A stretch of DNA of 64,000 bases, taken from Prochlorococcus sp. AG-347-J19 (GTDB taxonomy: Bacteria > Cyanobacteriota > Cyanobacteriia > PCC-6307 > Cyanobiaceae). Positions 41,343-50,730 of this stretch are shown piece after piece; within the stretch, counting starts at the first letter, position 1; each line of letters opens with the position of its first letter. The DNA lies in NCBI GenBank assembly GCA_003279015.1, contig QCBV01000004.1:115179-179178 (forward strand), given 5' to 3'. The position numbers and the translations under genes were made by a program. Under the pieces are notes generated by a model. That model ran no database searches. It was given only the letters and a program-made list of their open reading frames with translations, and was not told the DNA's origin.

Positions 41343-41573
41343 AAATTAATAATAGACAAAAAAAGGGGCGACAGAAAACTCCTTGATAGTTAAGCAATAA
41401 GTCGGGAAGAACCAAATACCTTACTATCTTCTAAAGTTACGCCAATTATTCTGTAGAAAATAACTTTTGCGTGAGTTTTGTGTGAAAATTCAGAAGTCGA
41501 GATTGTGGATAATTTAGAAATAAATTTATAAGTTAAATAATATAAATTAAGATCTTATTGAAAATATATACTA

Positions 41574-42119
41574 ATGAATTTTCAAATAACTAAAAAGAAA
41601 AAGGAAATAAAAAAGAAAACAATATCTAATGCTTTTACACTTGTCGAATTAGTCGTCGTAATTATGGTTATTGGAATATTGTCAGCGATAGCAGTCCCAA
41701 CTTTTCAAAATGCTAGTGATAAAGCTAGGCAGAAAGAACCTACAAATCTCATTGCTAGTTATTTAAGAGCTGCTCAAGCTTATTTTACTGAATATGGAGA
41801 TTTGCCAAAAAATACAATGGATTTAGGCGAGTACATGAGTGTAATTGCATGCACTAAAAATTATCCTTCTTATTGTCAATCTGAATCTCCTGTTGACTAT
41901 ACAAATTTGGATTCAGTTAGTTGGACAACCCCGAGTGGTTATTTTGATATATATATGGAAACAAGTGCGAATAGAATTACCTTCAGAGCCTTACCAGTGC
42001 CGGTTTATGAACTTTTAGGTTATGGGACTTCAGCCTGCTTTAATTCCCAAACGGGAGTTTTAAAAATTAGTGAGCAAAGTAAAAGGTTAGGTAGAAACAT
42101 CCCATACGTAGATTGTTAA
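41574..42119 (+). CDS. pilA: type IV pilin
   Basis: A 20-residue basic leader (KKKKEIKKKTISNA) is cut before FTLVELVVVIMVIGILSAIA, the hydrophobic assembly helix with Glu5. The residue before the cut is Ala rather than the usual Gly. The C-terminal globular part (about 125 residues) has four cysteines (IACTKN, SYCQSE, SACFNS, and the last VDC). PilD at 58 kb would process it. It is probably a structural or minor pilin of the following cluster. Confidence 0.92.
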   Translation: MNFQITKKKKEIKKKTISNAFTLVELVVVIMVIGILSAIAVPTFQNASDKARQKEPTNLIASYLRAAQAYFTEYGDLPKNTMDLGEYMSVIACTKNYPSYCQSESPVDYTNLDSVSWTTPSGYFDIYMETSANRITFRALPVPVYELLGYGTSACFNSQTGVLKISEQSKRLGRNIPYVDC

Positions 42120-42163
42120 ATTAAATTTTAAGGATTAGTCTTTACCTTTATTTTTATTTAAAA

Positions 42164-42490
42164 ATGAAATTACTAAAAAAAAGAAGATTACTCAATTCAT
42201 ATGAATCTATTTTATTTGCATATTTATTATTGTTTCTCTCATTAATCAGTTCAAAATATGAATATTTAGAGTGTTTTAAATGTGGTTTAAATTATAAATT
42301 TATAGTTTCAATTCTTTATTGTATTGTTTTTGGTTCTTATCAAATACTTTTTTTAAACGCTTTTTTTAATAAACAAAGAAATCAAATAAGATTCTTCTAC
42401 TTTTTATTTATACCTTTAGTTATTTACTTTCCCATCTCAATTTATTATTTTTACAATTTTATAAAAGCAATTATGTTTATGCTTTTTTGA
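42164..42490 (+). CDS. membrane protein between the two pilins (108 aa)
   Basis: Three or four helices are seen (ESILFAYLLLFLSLISS; FIVSILYCIVFGSYQILFL; FFYFLFIPLVIYFPISIYYF). Two cysteines (LECFKCGL) sit in the first loop. I do not recognise the family. Its place between two pilin genes suggests a part in pilin handling, but that is inference only. Confidence 0.6.
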   Translation: MKLLKKRRLLNSYESILFAYLLLFLSLISSKYEYLECFKCGLNYKFIVSILYCIVFGSYQILFLNAFFNKQRNQIRFFYFLFIPLVIYFPISIYYFYNFIKAIMFMLF

Positions 42491-42567
42491 TCATATAGTC
42501 AAATTTTTAAATTTTATATACAATGAAAATAATAATTACCTAGCTTTGAGAAGCTTTATTATTTAGA

Positions 42568-43236
42568 ATGAAAAACTTATCTAAAGAAAGCAAAATTTCT
42601 AAAACCATTTCCTTCTTTAGCCCAGTTATTAGAAAAGAGAAGGTTTTAAATAATGTTATTCAAAAATCCTTAAATGATGAAGGGTTCACTTTAGTAGAAC
42701 TAATTGTTGTCGTCATGATGATTGGAATTCTCTCATCTATTGCGATTCCTCAATTTATGTCTGCTGCTGATAAGGCAAAGCAAAAAGAGGCTTCAGCAAT
42801 TGTTGCTTCAATGGTGAAATCTGCCACTGCATACAATACAGAATATGGTGCGTTACCAGCAAATATGGGTGAAATGAGTGAATACGCAAGATTTCAAAAA
42901 TGCACAGCTGATAATGTCGCGACAGAAGGTGGTTCGGCATGTAAAAGTTCTACCCCAGTAGCTGTGGCAGATTCTGATACAACTTTTTACTCCACTTCTG
43001 GCCATTACAACATTAGTATGACTAGAACTAATGATAATACTGTTTTAAAAATTCGAGCATTACCTAATGGAGGGGCTTATGCCACAAATGGTAGTGGCGT
43101 AACTGGTTGTTATAACCCCGCGCAAGGTGTTTCTCAAGTAAAAGAAATGTCTTCTAAATCTGCAGATCGTGGACAAGCTAATGTGCCTGGTTTGACAAGT
43201 ATAACTTGTGGGGCTAATTCAAGTGGTGGTGCATAG
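42568..43236 (+). CDS. pilA: type IV pilin
   Basis: A long leader of about 44 residues precedes G-FTLVELIVVVMMIGILSS, with Gly at -1 and Glu5 present. The globular part carries AYNTEYGALPANMGEMSEYA, the same layout as the 41574 pilin, four cysteines, and a Gly/Ser-rich end (GANSSGGA). With its canonical cleavage site it is the better candidate for the major subunit. Confidence 0.93.
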   Translation: MKNLSKESKISKTISFFSPVIRKEKVLNNVIQKSLNDEGFTLVELIVVVMMIGILSSIAIPQFMSAADKAKQKEASAIVASMVKSATAYNTEYGALPANMGEMSEYARFQKCTADNVATEGGSACKSSTPVAVADSDTTFYSTSGHYNISMTRTNDNTVLKIRALPNGGAYATNGSGVTGCYNPAQGVSQVKEMSSKSADRGQANVPGLTSITCGANSSGGA

Positions 43237-43305
43237 ACTTACATCTAATAATTAAAATTTTCTTATACAATAATTAATTTAAATTATCTCTACATTTTTA
43301 GATTT

Positions 43306-45474
43306 TTGAAAAAAAATCATAAATACCAATTGTCAAAAAATGGATTTGCAATTCCACAGGTCCTCATACTTGGAATTGGAATAAGCGTCGCATTAACAGG
43401 AATTCTTTATACCACAATTCTTAATTTGGCTGGAAGTAGATTTAATAGGCAGGAATTAATGGCCAAATCATCGACTGAATCTGGCGTAACAAACTTAAGG
43501 AATTTACTCAATGATAGTGGTAATAGTTTATTTCATTATTTTTGGTTGAGTGATAGCTGTTCAGCAACCGCAACTTCTTGTCCTTCTGGAATTAACGTTG
43601 GCAATCTTACGACCCCTGATCCACCTTTGGAATTTTGGTCAGATGAGGTTTGGTGTAATGGAACAAGTAACTGCAATGGTAGACAAAAAGCCCCTATGTG
43701 TTCAATTGGCACATCTTCTTTGGACCCCAGTCCTATTGATTGGACCACCTATAAATCTATCTTTAATCAATTAATTGATAGTAACGAAGATAAAATAGGT
43801 GATGATTTGGTGAATGCAAAAAGGCAATTTTTACAATATTTTGATATTAAATCAACTGAATATACAGGGACAGAAAAATATGGTGTGAGCTCGATAGTTG
43901 TAGAAGGGATTGTGAAAAATAAAGAAAATGGACTAAAAACCGGATTCAATAAATTAAGAGCAAATATACAAGTAAATAACGATACTCCATTAAGAGGCTT
44001 CGGGTTTTTATCTGCAGGAGAAAATGAATTAGATGGGGATAATTCTTTATTCTTAGGTAATTTAAATATTATCTCCAGTGAAGGTGATCCAAAGGGGGCA
44101 ATTATCTGGAGAAGAAATATCATAAATGAGAGCGATTGCGCAAAAATCATTGAAAAAGCACATGCTAGTAGTACTTCTCTTCCCAGTTCTGGGAATGGGG
44201 GGTTATGGGTTCAACCACTTGGGTTGCCTAAACAACCAAGATTAAAAAACACTCATGATGTGCAAGGAGTTCTTTTGTGTACCCCTTTAAATTTGCAGAG
44301 GCTCCCTACAAATTGTCAATTGCCCAACTCTAGTGGGGCTTCTAACTACAGAATTACTTCTATCTATGCATCAACAGCCAACTCAAGGTTTGAGGTGACA
44401 ACTTCCGACTCAAAACCAATAACTCTTGAAATATTGGGTGATATTGATGTAAGTAATAACGGAATATTTTGTCACTTTGAAGAGGGTAGTAATGTTTGTG
44501 GTTCAGGTAATCCAAAAAATTTAACTATCTTATTTAAACAAGAGACAAAGTTGTCTGGGAATAAAACTTTTTGCAGCAATGATAATACAAAAGGGGGCGT
44601 TCGATTAGGAGTAAAGAAGGGGATTGATTTATCAAATTCTAGTTTTGATAATGATAATTTACCTGGAAGCAGTATTTTCATAGATAACACAGGTTGGTCT
44701 TCGTCTGAAAGATTTGGAGCTTTTTTATTGGGACCTAAAACAACTTTCATTTCCAAATGGGCAAAGAGCCCTTGGGTTCAATATACAGAATCAAATCTTA
44801 GTAATGAATATGTTCGAGCGCCAATTATAGTCTCACATAGAGGAACATACGGTTGGATTTTAGATTCGTCTGGAGGGAGAGATAATCGCTGGCATGACAA
44901 AATGACAAATCTTATTCTTACTAAAGATGGCTATTTAATTCCTTATTTGAATTTTAATGAAGGTGGAAATTCCCTAGAAATTGTTGGGATTGGTTATGAT
45001 GAAGAATATCAAAATTATTCCCGTACATCAGAACCAAAGACAGGTAAATTTTTAATTTATAACGTAGACAATAATAATTATTACTTCAGAAGTTTTAAAA
45101 TTACAGATAATTTAAATCCTAGTAATAAGCGGAGTAGTTTAGGATTTTTTCCATGGGCAGCAGCTGTAATGGAAGATGAATTGATTCTTTTAGATAATTC
45201 TGAGAATTTAAATCAAGGTGAATCTAAGAATTTGCTTGATCAATATAATATTAAGTTAGAGCCTAGGGCTGAAAACAGAACTAAAAGGTTCTCAGGCGCT
45301 GCTTGGATGAAAAATTTATGTTTTGATGAAAATTCAAGCCAAACTTGGGAATTTGATAATCAATTTGTTGATGGCATTAAATCTAGATATGGAAACGACT
45401 TTAACTATGGAGTTAAATTTTATAGAGGCAGATCTATTATTCTTTGGGATACATTAAGAGATTTTGAAAGTTAA
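43306..45474 (+). CDS. very large minor pilin-like protein (722 aa)
   Basis: The N-terminus KNG-FAIPQVLILGIGISVA is a prepilin-type helix with Gln at position 5 instead of Glu. GspK/PilX-type tip pilins also tend to lack Glu5. About 690 residues of globular sequence follow, with at least nine cysteines in the first half and many Asn/Ser. Little of it resembles known adhesins. It starts with TTG. It is the first gene of a four-gene minor-pilin operon, so a pilus-tip role is likely. Confidence 0.75.
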   Translation: MKKNHKYQLSKNGFAIPQVLILGIGISVALTGILYTTILNLAGSRFNRQELMAKSSTESGVTNLRNLLNDSGNSLFHYFWLSDSCSATATSCPSGINVGNLTTPDPPLEFWSDEVWCNGTSNCNGRQKAPMCSIGTSSLDPSPIDWTTYKSIFNQLIDSNEDKIGDDLVNAKRQFLQYFDIKSTEYTGTEKYGVSSIVVEGIVKNKENGLKTGFNKLRANIQVNNDTPLRGFGFLSAGENELDGDNSLFLGNLNIISSEGDPKGAIIWRRNIINESDCAKIIEKAHASSTSLPSSGNGGLWVQPLGLPKQPRLKNTHDVQGVLLCTPLNLQRLPTNCQLPNSSGASNYRITSIYASTANSRFEVTTSDSKPITLEILGDIDVSNNGIFCHFEEGSNVCGSGNPKNLTILFKQETKLSGNKTFCSNDNTKGGVRLGVKKGIDLSNSSFDNDNLPGSSIFIDNTGWSSSERFGAFLLGPKTTFISKWAKSPWVQYTESNLSNEYVRAPIIVSHRGTYGWILDSSGGRDNRWHDKMTNLILTKDGYLIPYLNFNEGGNSLEIVGIGYDEEYQNYSRTSEPKTGKFLIYNVDNNNYYFRSFKITDNLNPSNKRSSLGFFPWAAAVMEDELILLDNSENLNQGESKNLLDQYNIKLEPRAENRTKRFSGAAWMKNLCFDENSSQTWEFDNQFVDGIKSRYGNDFNYGVKFYRGRSIILWDTLRDFES

Positions 45475-45475
45475 T

Positions 45476-46060
45476 ATGCAAAATAATGAGGATTTTTATT
45501 TAAAAAAAAAATACTCCTTAGGCTTTGGATTGGTTGACTCAATTGTAAGTATTTCATTATTGGGAATAGTTTTAAGCTACTCGATTTATTTTGTAACCAG
45601 GAGAATGGATTTATTATTTAGCTCTAATATTAATAGGTCTATTAATAAGGAAATTAAGAGAGATATTGATTTGTTGAGATCTGATATGTGGGCTATGGGT
45701 CTTGATACTACAAAAAAAAAGTACCTTATTGAACAGAATTCTTGTATTGATATATCTGAAAAAATTTTAGGGTTACCAAATTGGGAAATTAATGCAACTA
45801 GACCTGGTCCGAATTCTCCTGCTTCTCCTTCTAGTGATGACAAGAGAATTCAATATTGGTGGCCTGATCAAGATAAAGGAAAAATTTTCAAAGGCAGAGG
45901 AGTTCTTATAATTAGAGAACTTGTTGTTAAATCATTCAATAAAAATAATAATTTAGACCAAAATATCTCAAATATTAACTATAGAGTCAAATGGAATGAT
46001 AATAATTTGCACTGGATTAGTATTGATTTGGGAGCTGAAGCTCACAGTTGGTGTTTCTAA
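45476..46060 (+). CDS. minor pilin/pseudopilin (194 aa)
   Basis: KYSLG-FGLVDSIVSISLLGIV is the prepilin helix, with Asp at position 5. The globular part includes SDMWAMGLDTTKKKYLIEQN and a Pro/Ser stretch (GPNSPASPSSDDK). Two cysteines lie at NSCIDI and the end (HSWCF). The ATG at 45476 directly follows the previous stop; a TTG 12 bp earlier is an alternative. It shares one base with the next gene. Confidence 0.75.
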   Translation: MQNNEDFYLKKKYSLGFGLVDSIVSISLLGIVLSYSIYFVTRRMDLLFSSNINRSINKEIKRDIDLLRSDMWAMGLDTTKKKYLIEQNSCIDISEKILGLPNWEINATRPGPNSPASPSSDDKRIQYWWPDQDKGKIFKGRGVLIIRELVVKSFNKNNNLDQNISNINYRVKWNDNNLHWISIDLGAEAHSWCF

Positions 46061-46683
46061 TGAGGTTGCCAAAAATCAAAACAATAAACTGTAAAGGTTT
46101 TAGTCTTTTAGAATTGATAGTTTCTATAAGTATCATCTCAATAACTTCCTCATTTGTTATCCCTTATTCCTTAACTTGGCTTAGAAAAGAAAAGGTAAAT
46201 GCTTATACAAGAGAACTTTCTGAATTCTTTAGATTAATTAGATTAGAGGCAAGGAGATGGGGATCTAGCTGCTTTATTTATACAAATAGTTTTGATTATG
46301 ACTCTATTCGTGATGATAAAAAATATATGGGTTTTGTAGTGAATTGTAAATATACTTCAACTCCTTACGATAGTTCAAAAATAAATGTAGGAAGGATTCA
46401 AGAATTGCTTCCAGCTTTAAACAATTCTTTTTTTCAAGTTGTAAATAATAATTTTCAAGTTACTCCCAATGGAAGGATATCAGCCTCTAAACCAATAGTT
46501 GTAGTTATAGGTTCTAAGTACCACAAAACAAGACCAAAAATTCTAAATTGTATTACGATTAGTATCCCTACAGGTCAAATAAAAAAAGGAAAATTCAATA
46601 CAAATTCTTGGTTATTGGATAATATGCCTGTAAGCCAATTATCCAGTAACGCGATTCTTTCTCCTGAAAGATGTGAACTCTAA
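46060..46683 (+). CDS. FimT/GspH-like minor pilin (207 aa)
   Basis: NCKG-FSLLELIVSISIISITS has Gly at -1 and Glu5. YTRELSEFFRLIRLEARRWG is the amphipathic helix that follows, as in GspH/FimT pilins. TPNGRISASKPIVVVIG and ILNCITISIPTGQIKKG look like the C-terminal beta-sandwich of GspH. It overlaps both neighbours by one base (TAATG). Confidence 0.85.
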   Translation: MRLPKIKTINCKGFSLLELIVSISIISITSSFVIPYSLTWLRKEKVNAYTRELSEFFRLIRLEARRWGSSCFIYTNSFDYDSIRDDKKYMGFVVNCKYTSTPYDSSKINVGRIQELLPALNNSFFQVVNNNFQVTPNGRISASKPIVVVIGSKYHKTRPKILNCITISIPTGQIKKGKFNTNSWLLDNMPVSQLSSNAILSPERCEL

Positions 46684-48155
46684 TGAAATTCAAGGATTAC
46701 TTAAAGAAAGAAAATGGATTTACATTAGTTGAACTAATCCTAGCTTCTTCGATTTCACTATCCACAATTTTGATGGGGTATTTTGTTCTTAGAAATATAA
46801 TTGAAGGAAATAAAATAGATGAAATTCAGTTTGGATTAAATTCGCAAGTAAATGATGCTTTAGATTTTATTATTGATGAAGTAGAGAGTAGTGAAAGAAT
46901 AATTGATAACGAATCGGATATAAGGTCTTTAAATAATAATTGTTCATTTCCTTCAAGCACTACATTTCTCTTTGGAATAAAGTTGCCAAATCAAGCTTTA
47001 GCAAAAAGTGATTATATAAAAAGAGGAGATGACTTCAATTTAAGTCAAATTGATTGTCCAATAGTATATTCTTTAAAACAAAGTACAAACGATCAAAACG
47101 GACCATATGAATTAATACGATATGGGCCACAATTTAATGAAAAAGGTTTTTACTTATCACCATCATTTAATGATTTTCAGAATTCTACTATTCTTGAAAA
47201 TATATCTTCTAAGGACAACTATCAAAAAATTTTGTGTAATAATTCTTGGAAGCCACTCAAAACTTTTCGTGGTCTTTCTTACTGTATTGATAACTTTAAT
47301 AAGGCAATAGAAATTCAAATCAAAGTAGAGGATAATAAAAATAAAATTGCAAATAACCCAAATACTTCATTACTTTCTTCGGGTGGATTTAGCAGAGTTC
47401 AAGACTCATCTCAAATTAGTTTGATTCCTCCTCTATCCTCAAGTGGAGGTGATGCGCCAAATTGTATTGGTGGTCAATGCTGTTGGCTTGGAGTTTGTTT
47501 GAAGTCCAGAAAAATTACTTTCATGATTGATATTTCAGAAAATATGGATAACAATTTTGAACATAGAAACGGCGAAATTATTAATGGAAAATGGACTCAA
47601 TCAAGTCCCGAATTTCTTGTACCAAAAATTAATGGAAAAGGTTTAATAACTTATGCTATTTCTTCACTTAAAGATCATCTAAATAGGCTTCCAATATCTG
47701 AGATGGACCAAGTCTATTTTCAAATAATTGCATTTAATAATACAACTCAGAACTATCCTGATTCTTCGCCAATAAAATTATCAAATTCAACAAGATTGGC
47801 TGCATTTGAATTCCTTGATAATTTAAAAACTGAGGGGTTTTCTAAACCTTGGGATGGTTTGTGTTCAGTCTTATTAAATGAATCGACAGAACAGGTTATT
47901 TTAGTATCTAGCAGCGTACCCTCAAATTCAGAGGGTACTTGCGCAGGAAGACCGGCGTCTTCTTCAAACGATTATGCCGAAATTATCGAGGAATATAACA
48001 GGGATAGCCGAAGCTTAAATAATCAAGGTTCTTTAATAATAGATACTGTTTCTTATTTTCATAATTTTTGCGATTCTAATAAAAATTATCTCAATAATAA
48101 CTGGATGGGAAGAATTTCAATGGGAGATGAATCACAATGTATACATATCAAATAG
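46683..48155 (+). CDS. PilW-like minor pilin with von Willebrand A-like domain (490 aa)
   Basis: The N-terminus KENG-FTLVELILASSISLST is a prepilin helix, and residues to about 250 are PilW-like. After a Cys-rich hinge (CIGGQCCWLGVCLKS, about 259-273) a vWA-like domain starts: ITFMIDISENMDNNF carries a modified metal site (DISEN in place of DxSxS). VYFQIIAFNNTTQNYP and QVILVSSSVPSNSEG lie at the other usual strands. vWA modules on pilins act in adhesion at pilus tips in other bacteria. Confidence 0.8.
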   Translation: MKFKDYLKKENGFTLVELILASSISLSTILMGYFVLRNIIEGNKIDEIQFGLNSQVNDALDFIIDEVESSERIIDNESDIRSLNNNCSFPSSTTFLFGIKLPNQALAKSDYIKRGDDFNLSQIDCPIVYSLKQSTNDQNGPYELIRYGPQFNEKGFYLSPSFNDFQNSTILENISSKDNYQKILCNNSWKPLKTFRGLSYCIDNFNKAIEIQIKVEDNKNKIANNPNTSLLSSGGFSRVQDSSQISLIPPLSSSGGDAPNCIGGQCCWLGVCLKSRKITFMIDISENMDNNFEHRNGEIINGKWTQSSPEFLVPKINGKGLITYAISSLKDHLNRLPISEMDQVYFQIIAFNNTTQNYPDSSPIKLSNSTRLAAFEFLDNLKTEGFSKPWDGLCSVLLNESTEQVILVSSSVPSNSEGTCAGRPASSSNDYAEIIEEYNRDSRSLNNQGSLIIDTVSYFHNFCDSNKNYLNNNWMGRISMGDESQCIHIK

Positions 48156-48176
48156 AAAAATCAATAGGTATATTTT

Positions 48177-49874
48177 TTAATCTTCAATAGAATTAATTAA
48201 ATCAATAGATTCTTTATTTTTAAGTTTAAAATCGTAGTTCTTAAGATTATTGCCTGTATCATCAATAATTTTTGGAGTTACTAAAACTATTAACTCTCTT
48301 TTGCCTATTTCTTTTGAAGTAGAGCGGAAAAGAGAGCCCATGATAGGAATATCTCCTAATATGGGAAACTTTATTAATGTTTCTATATCTGAATCTTGAA
48401 TAACTCCAGTAAGTACTAAAGTTTCTCCATTTTTTATTCGTACAGCTCCAGTATCTAATCTTCTTGTGTTAAGAAGATTTACTTCACCGCAATTTGTAAT
48501 TGTTTGAGTTCCAGAAATTCCTGTGACAATTGGAGTCATTGCAAAGGTAACAAATCTGTTTCTATCTATTCCCAAAACTTTCGCTCCAAGTTTTATTCCA
48601 ACTAAATCATACGTAAAATTACAACCGGAACCTTCAACGAAAGTTGCATTAACAGGTACTTGATCTCCTACTTCAACAAAACCTTCATTCGCTAAACTTC
48701 GACCTGTTGAGCTGCCATCACCAGCGGCACCGCCTGACTCATTTAATATCAATGTTGGACTAGCTAGAACTTTTGTAGAACCTTTTTGAATGCTTGCTGT
48801 TAACTCACTTGTGAAATTACCTGTTCGCGTTGTGCCAATAAAATCAACTGTACTTGGTGTGCCAATGCCTGCTTTTAAATTTGGAGATTGTGTAATTATA
48901 TAGGGCGACCCACTATTAAAAGGAAGGAACCAAGATTGAGAAAATGAATCTTTATCAGAAAGGTTTACATCTAAAACCTTTACATTTAAAGCTACTTGTT
49001 TTTGTCTTTTATCCAAATTCTTAAGATAAGATTTCGCCAATCTAACTATATTTTTTTCTCCAACAAGGGTAATTGTTTGAAGCCTTTCATCTGTAGTAGC
49101 TATTAAACCAACGAGAGGACCAATATCTGCTCCGTAAGTTTTTACTGTTGTTTCTGATTGTGAAGTAGTAGTTGATGAAGAAGCCCCACCTTGAATACTT
49201 TGTGATTGAGAGGCACCTTCAGTAACTGAAGTACTCACCGTAAAAGTTTTAGTAACGCTAGCTCCTAAATTTGCAAGATAATCTGCAGCCGAACTAGCCG
49301 TAATTTGATTTAATTGGATTATTGATGTGTCTCTATAAGTAAAAACTGTATTACGTACATTTGGCCCTACATAAATTACATTGTTATATATTTTTGCTTG
49401 TAATCCACTAGAAATAATGACGGCATTAAATGCACGTCTAAAATTAACATTTTTCATATTCAAGGTTATTAGTCTTTGATCATCAGCCTTCCCTGATCCT
49501 TGTTGATCCTTATTAGTTGGATCATTTTTAACCCAGACGTAACCATAATTGCCCAATTTAGCCAGATATTCGAACGCTTTTTTGGCAGGAGTTTTATTTA
49601 ATACTATTGATATTTTAGGACCTTTAATATTTAATAAGTTTGGATTGGCAATAGGGTAGGAGTTATATATGTCAATATTGTTATATTGATTTTTATTATC
49701 TGTTAGAAAAGTTTCTTTATGATTAATTTTCTTTTCATTAAAATTTTTATTTTTAGTAAGGCCATATTTGTTACCAATAAAGTTGTTTTTTTTTAGTGTA
49801 TTCGCATTAAGAGCTAGATTTAGACTTAATATAATACCTGCAAAAGAATAAATAGCTAATTTTCTTATGACCAT
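48177..49874 (-). CDS. pilQ: type IV pilus secretin PilQ
   Basis: Outer-membrane pore for the pilus. A signal peptide (LAIYSFAGIILSLNLALNA) precedes an N domain (VNFRRAFNAVIISSGLQAKI) and a Ser/Thr/Gln-rich stretch (QSQSIQGGASSSTTTSQSET). The secretin core follows: STKVLASPTLILNESGGAAG, GETLVLTGVIQDSDIETLIK and FPILGDIPIMGSLFRS. At 565 residues it is shorter than most PilQ. It is the last gene of the P-M-N-O-Q operon. Confidence 0.93.
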   Translation of the reverse strand: MVIRKLAIYSFAGIILSLNLALNANTLKKNNFIGNKYGLTKNKNFNEKKINHKETFLTDNKNQYNNIDIYNSYPIANPNLLNIKGPKISIVLNKTPAKKAFEYLAKLGNYGYVWVKNDPTNKDQQGSGKADDQRLITLNMKNVNFRRAFNAVIISSGLQAKIYNNVIYVGPNVRNTVFTYRDTSIIQLNQITASSAADYLANLGASVTKTFTVSTSVTEGASQSQSIQGGASSSTTTSQSETTVKTYGADIGPLVGLIATTDERLQTITLVGEKNIVRLAKSYLKNLDKRQKQVALNVKVLDVNLSDKDSFSQSWFLPFNSGSPYIITQSPNLKAGIGTPSTVDFIGTTRTGNFTSELTASIQKGSTKVLASPTLILNESGGAAGDGSSTGRSLANEGFVEVGDQVPVNATFVEGSGCNFTYDLVGIKLGAKVLGIDRNRFVTFAMTPIVTGISGTQTITNCGEVNLLNTRRLDTGAVRIKNGETLVLTGVIQDSDIETLIKFPILGDIPIMGSLFRSTSKEIGKRELIVLVTPKIIDDTGNNLKNYDFKLKNKESIDLINSIED

Positions 49875-49968
49875 GAATGGTTTTATTTATTATTTTAGCT
49901 AAGTCTTAATAATTAGCTATTTGTTTATGAAAATGAATAAATTATAGAAATCATTCAAAATAAAAATT

Positions 49969-50730
49969 TTACCTTATTGGTAATTTAATTACTAGATTTG
50001 CTTTTACAAATCCACCCTTTACAAGGGTGTCATCATTCTCTTCAATAACTTGCATACAACTGGGTATTATCATTAGGTCATAGTTTTGGACAGAATTAAG
50101 AAATGAGATAATATTCAGATAATTGCCGTAGAGTTTTAGTTGGTATATTGCTTGATTGATATTTTTATTATTTGATTTAGAACTATTTTTTTTTGTAAGA
50201 AGGTTTTTAGAAATTTGATTAACTTCAGATATTTTACAAATAGATTCTTTTTGAGCCTTATTAATTGGTGAAAAAAAATCAATCCTTACAGATGTAGATT
50301 TGGATAAATCATCAAATAGGTTTGTAAGGTAGATTAGTTTATCTTTTTCAATTATTGAAGATTTAATTTTAGTCATTGAAGAATTTATTTTTTTATATTT
50401 TTTTTTCATAGTTATCAGATCATTATTTAAATTTGGTAAATCTTGACTTTCTTTTGCATATTGCCTTGATAATTTATATTTTGAATTGAACGACTTAATA
50501 TTTGGTATAAGCAGAAAATAAATAAATGATGAAAAAATTAAAAAGCCTACAATTGGCTTCCAATAGTTTGATGATTTTAAGTACGAAATTATATCCTTGG
50601 AATTAAGATTTTTAATGTCAGATAAATTAATATTTTTAAGTTTTTCAAAAATTGAATCAAGATTAATATTATTTAGATCTCTATAAGTTTTAATTAATTT
50701 TTCTTTGTAAGATTTTAAGTTATTCATCAT
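49969..50730 (-). CDS. pilO: PilO-like pilus alignment protein (253 aa)
   Basis: It has one N-terminal helix (WKPIVGFLIFSSFIYFLLIP), a coiled coil (about 90-130) and a C-terminal ferredoxin-like half with QLKLYGNYLNIISFLNSVQN, typical of PilO. Sequence identity to model PilO is clearly low, so the call rests on topology and gene order. It overlaps the PilN-like stop by 4 bp. Confidence 0.7.
   Translation of the reverse strand: MMNNLKSYKEKLIKTYRDLNNINLDSIFEKLKNINLSDIKNLNSKDIISYLKSSNYWKPIVGFLIFSSFIYFLLIPNIKSFNSKYKLSRQYAKESQDLPNLNNDLITMKKKYKKINSSMTKIKSSIIEKDKLIYLTNLFDDLSKSTSVRIDFFSPINKAQKESICKISEVNQISKNLLTKKNSSKSNNKNINQAIYQLKLYGNYLNIISFLNSVQNYDLMIIPSCMQVIEENDDTLVKGGFVKANLVIKLPIR

Noticed and set aside
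33030..41573. Tyrosine integrase, transposase or insertion sequence in the island
   Set aside because: No frame long enough, no R...HxxR...Y pattern and no terminal inverted repeats of an insertion sequence were found.
43767..44150. Minus-strand frames inside the 722-residue pilin gene
   Set aside because: The forward frame has a prepilin helix and fits the operon; the reverse frames are antisense by-products.
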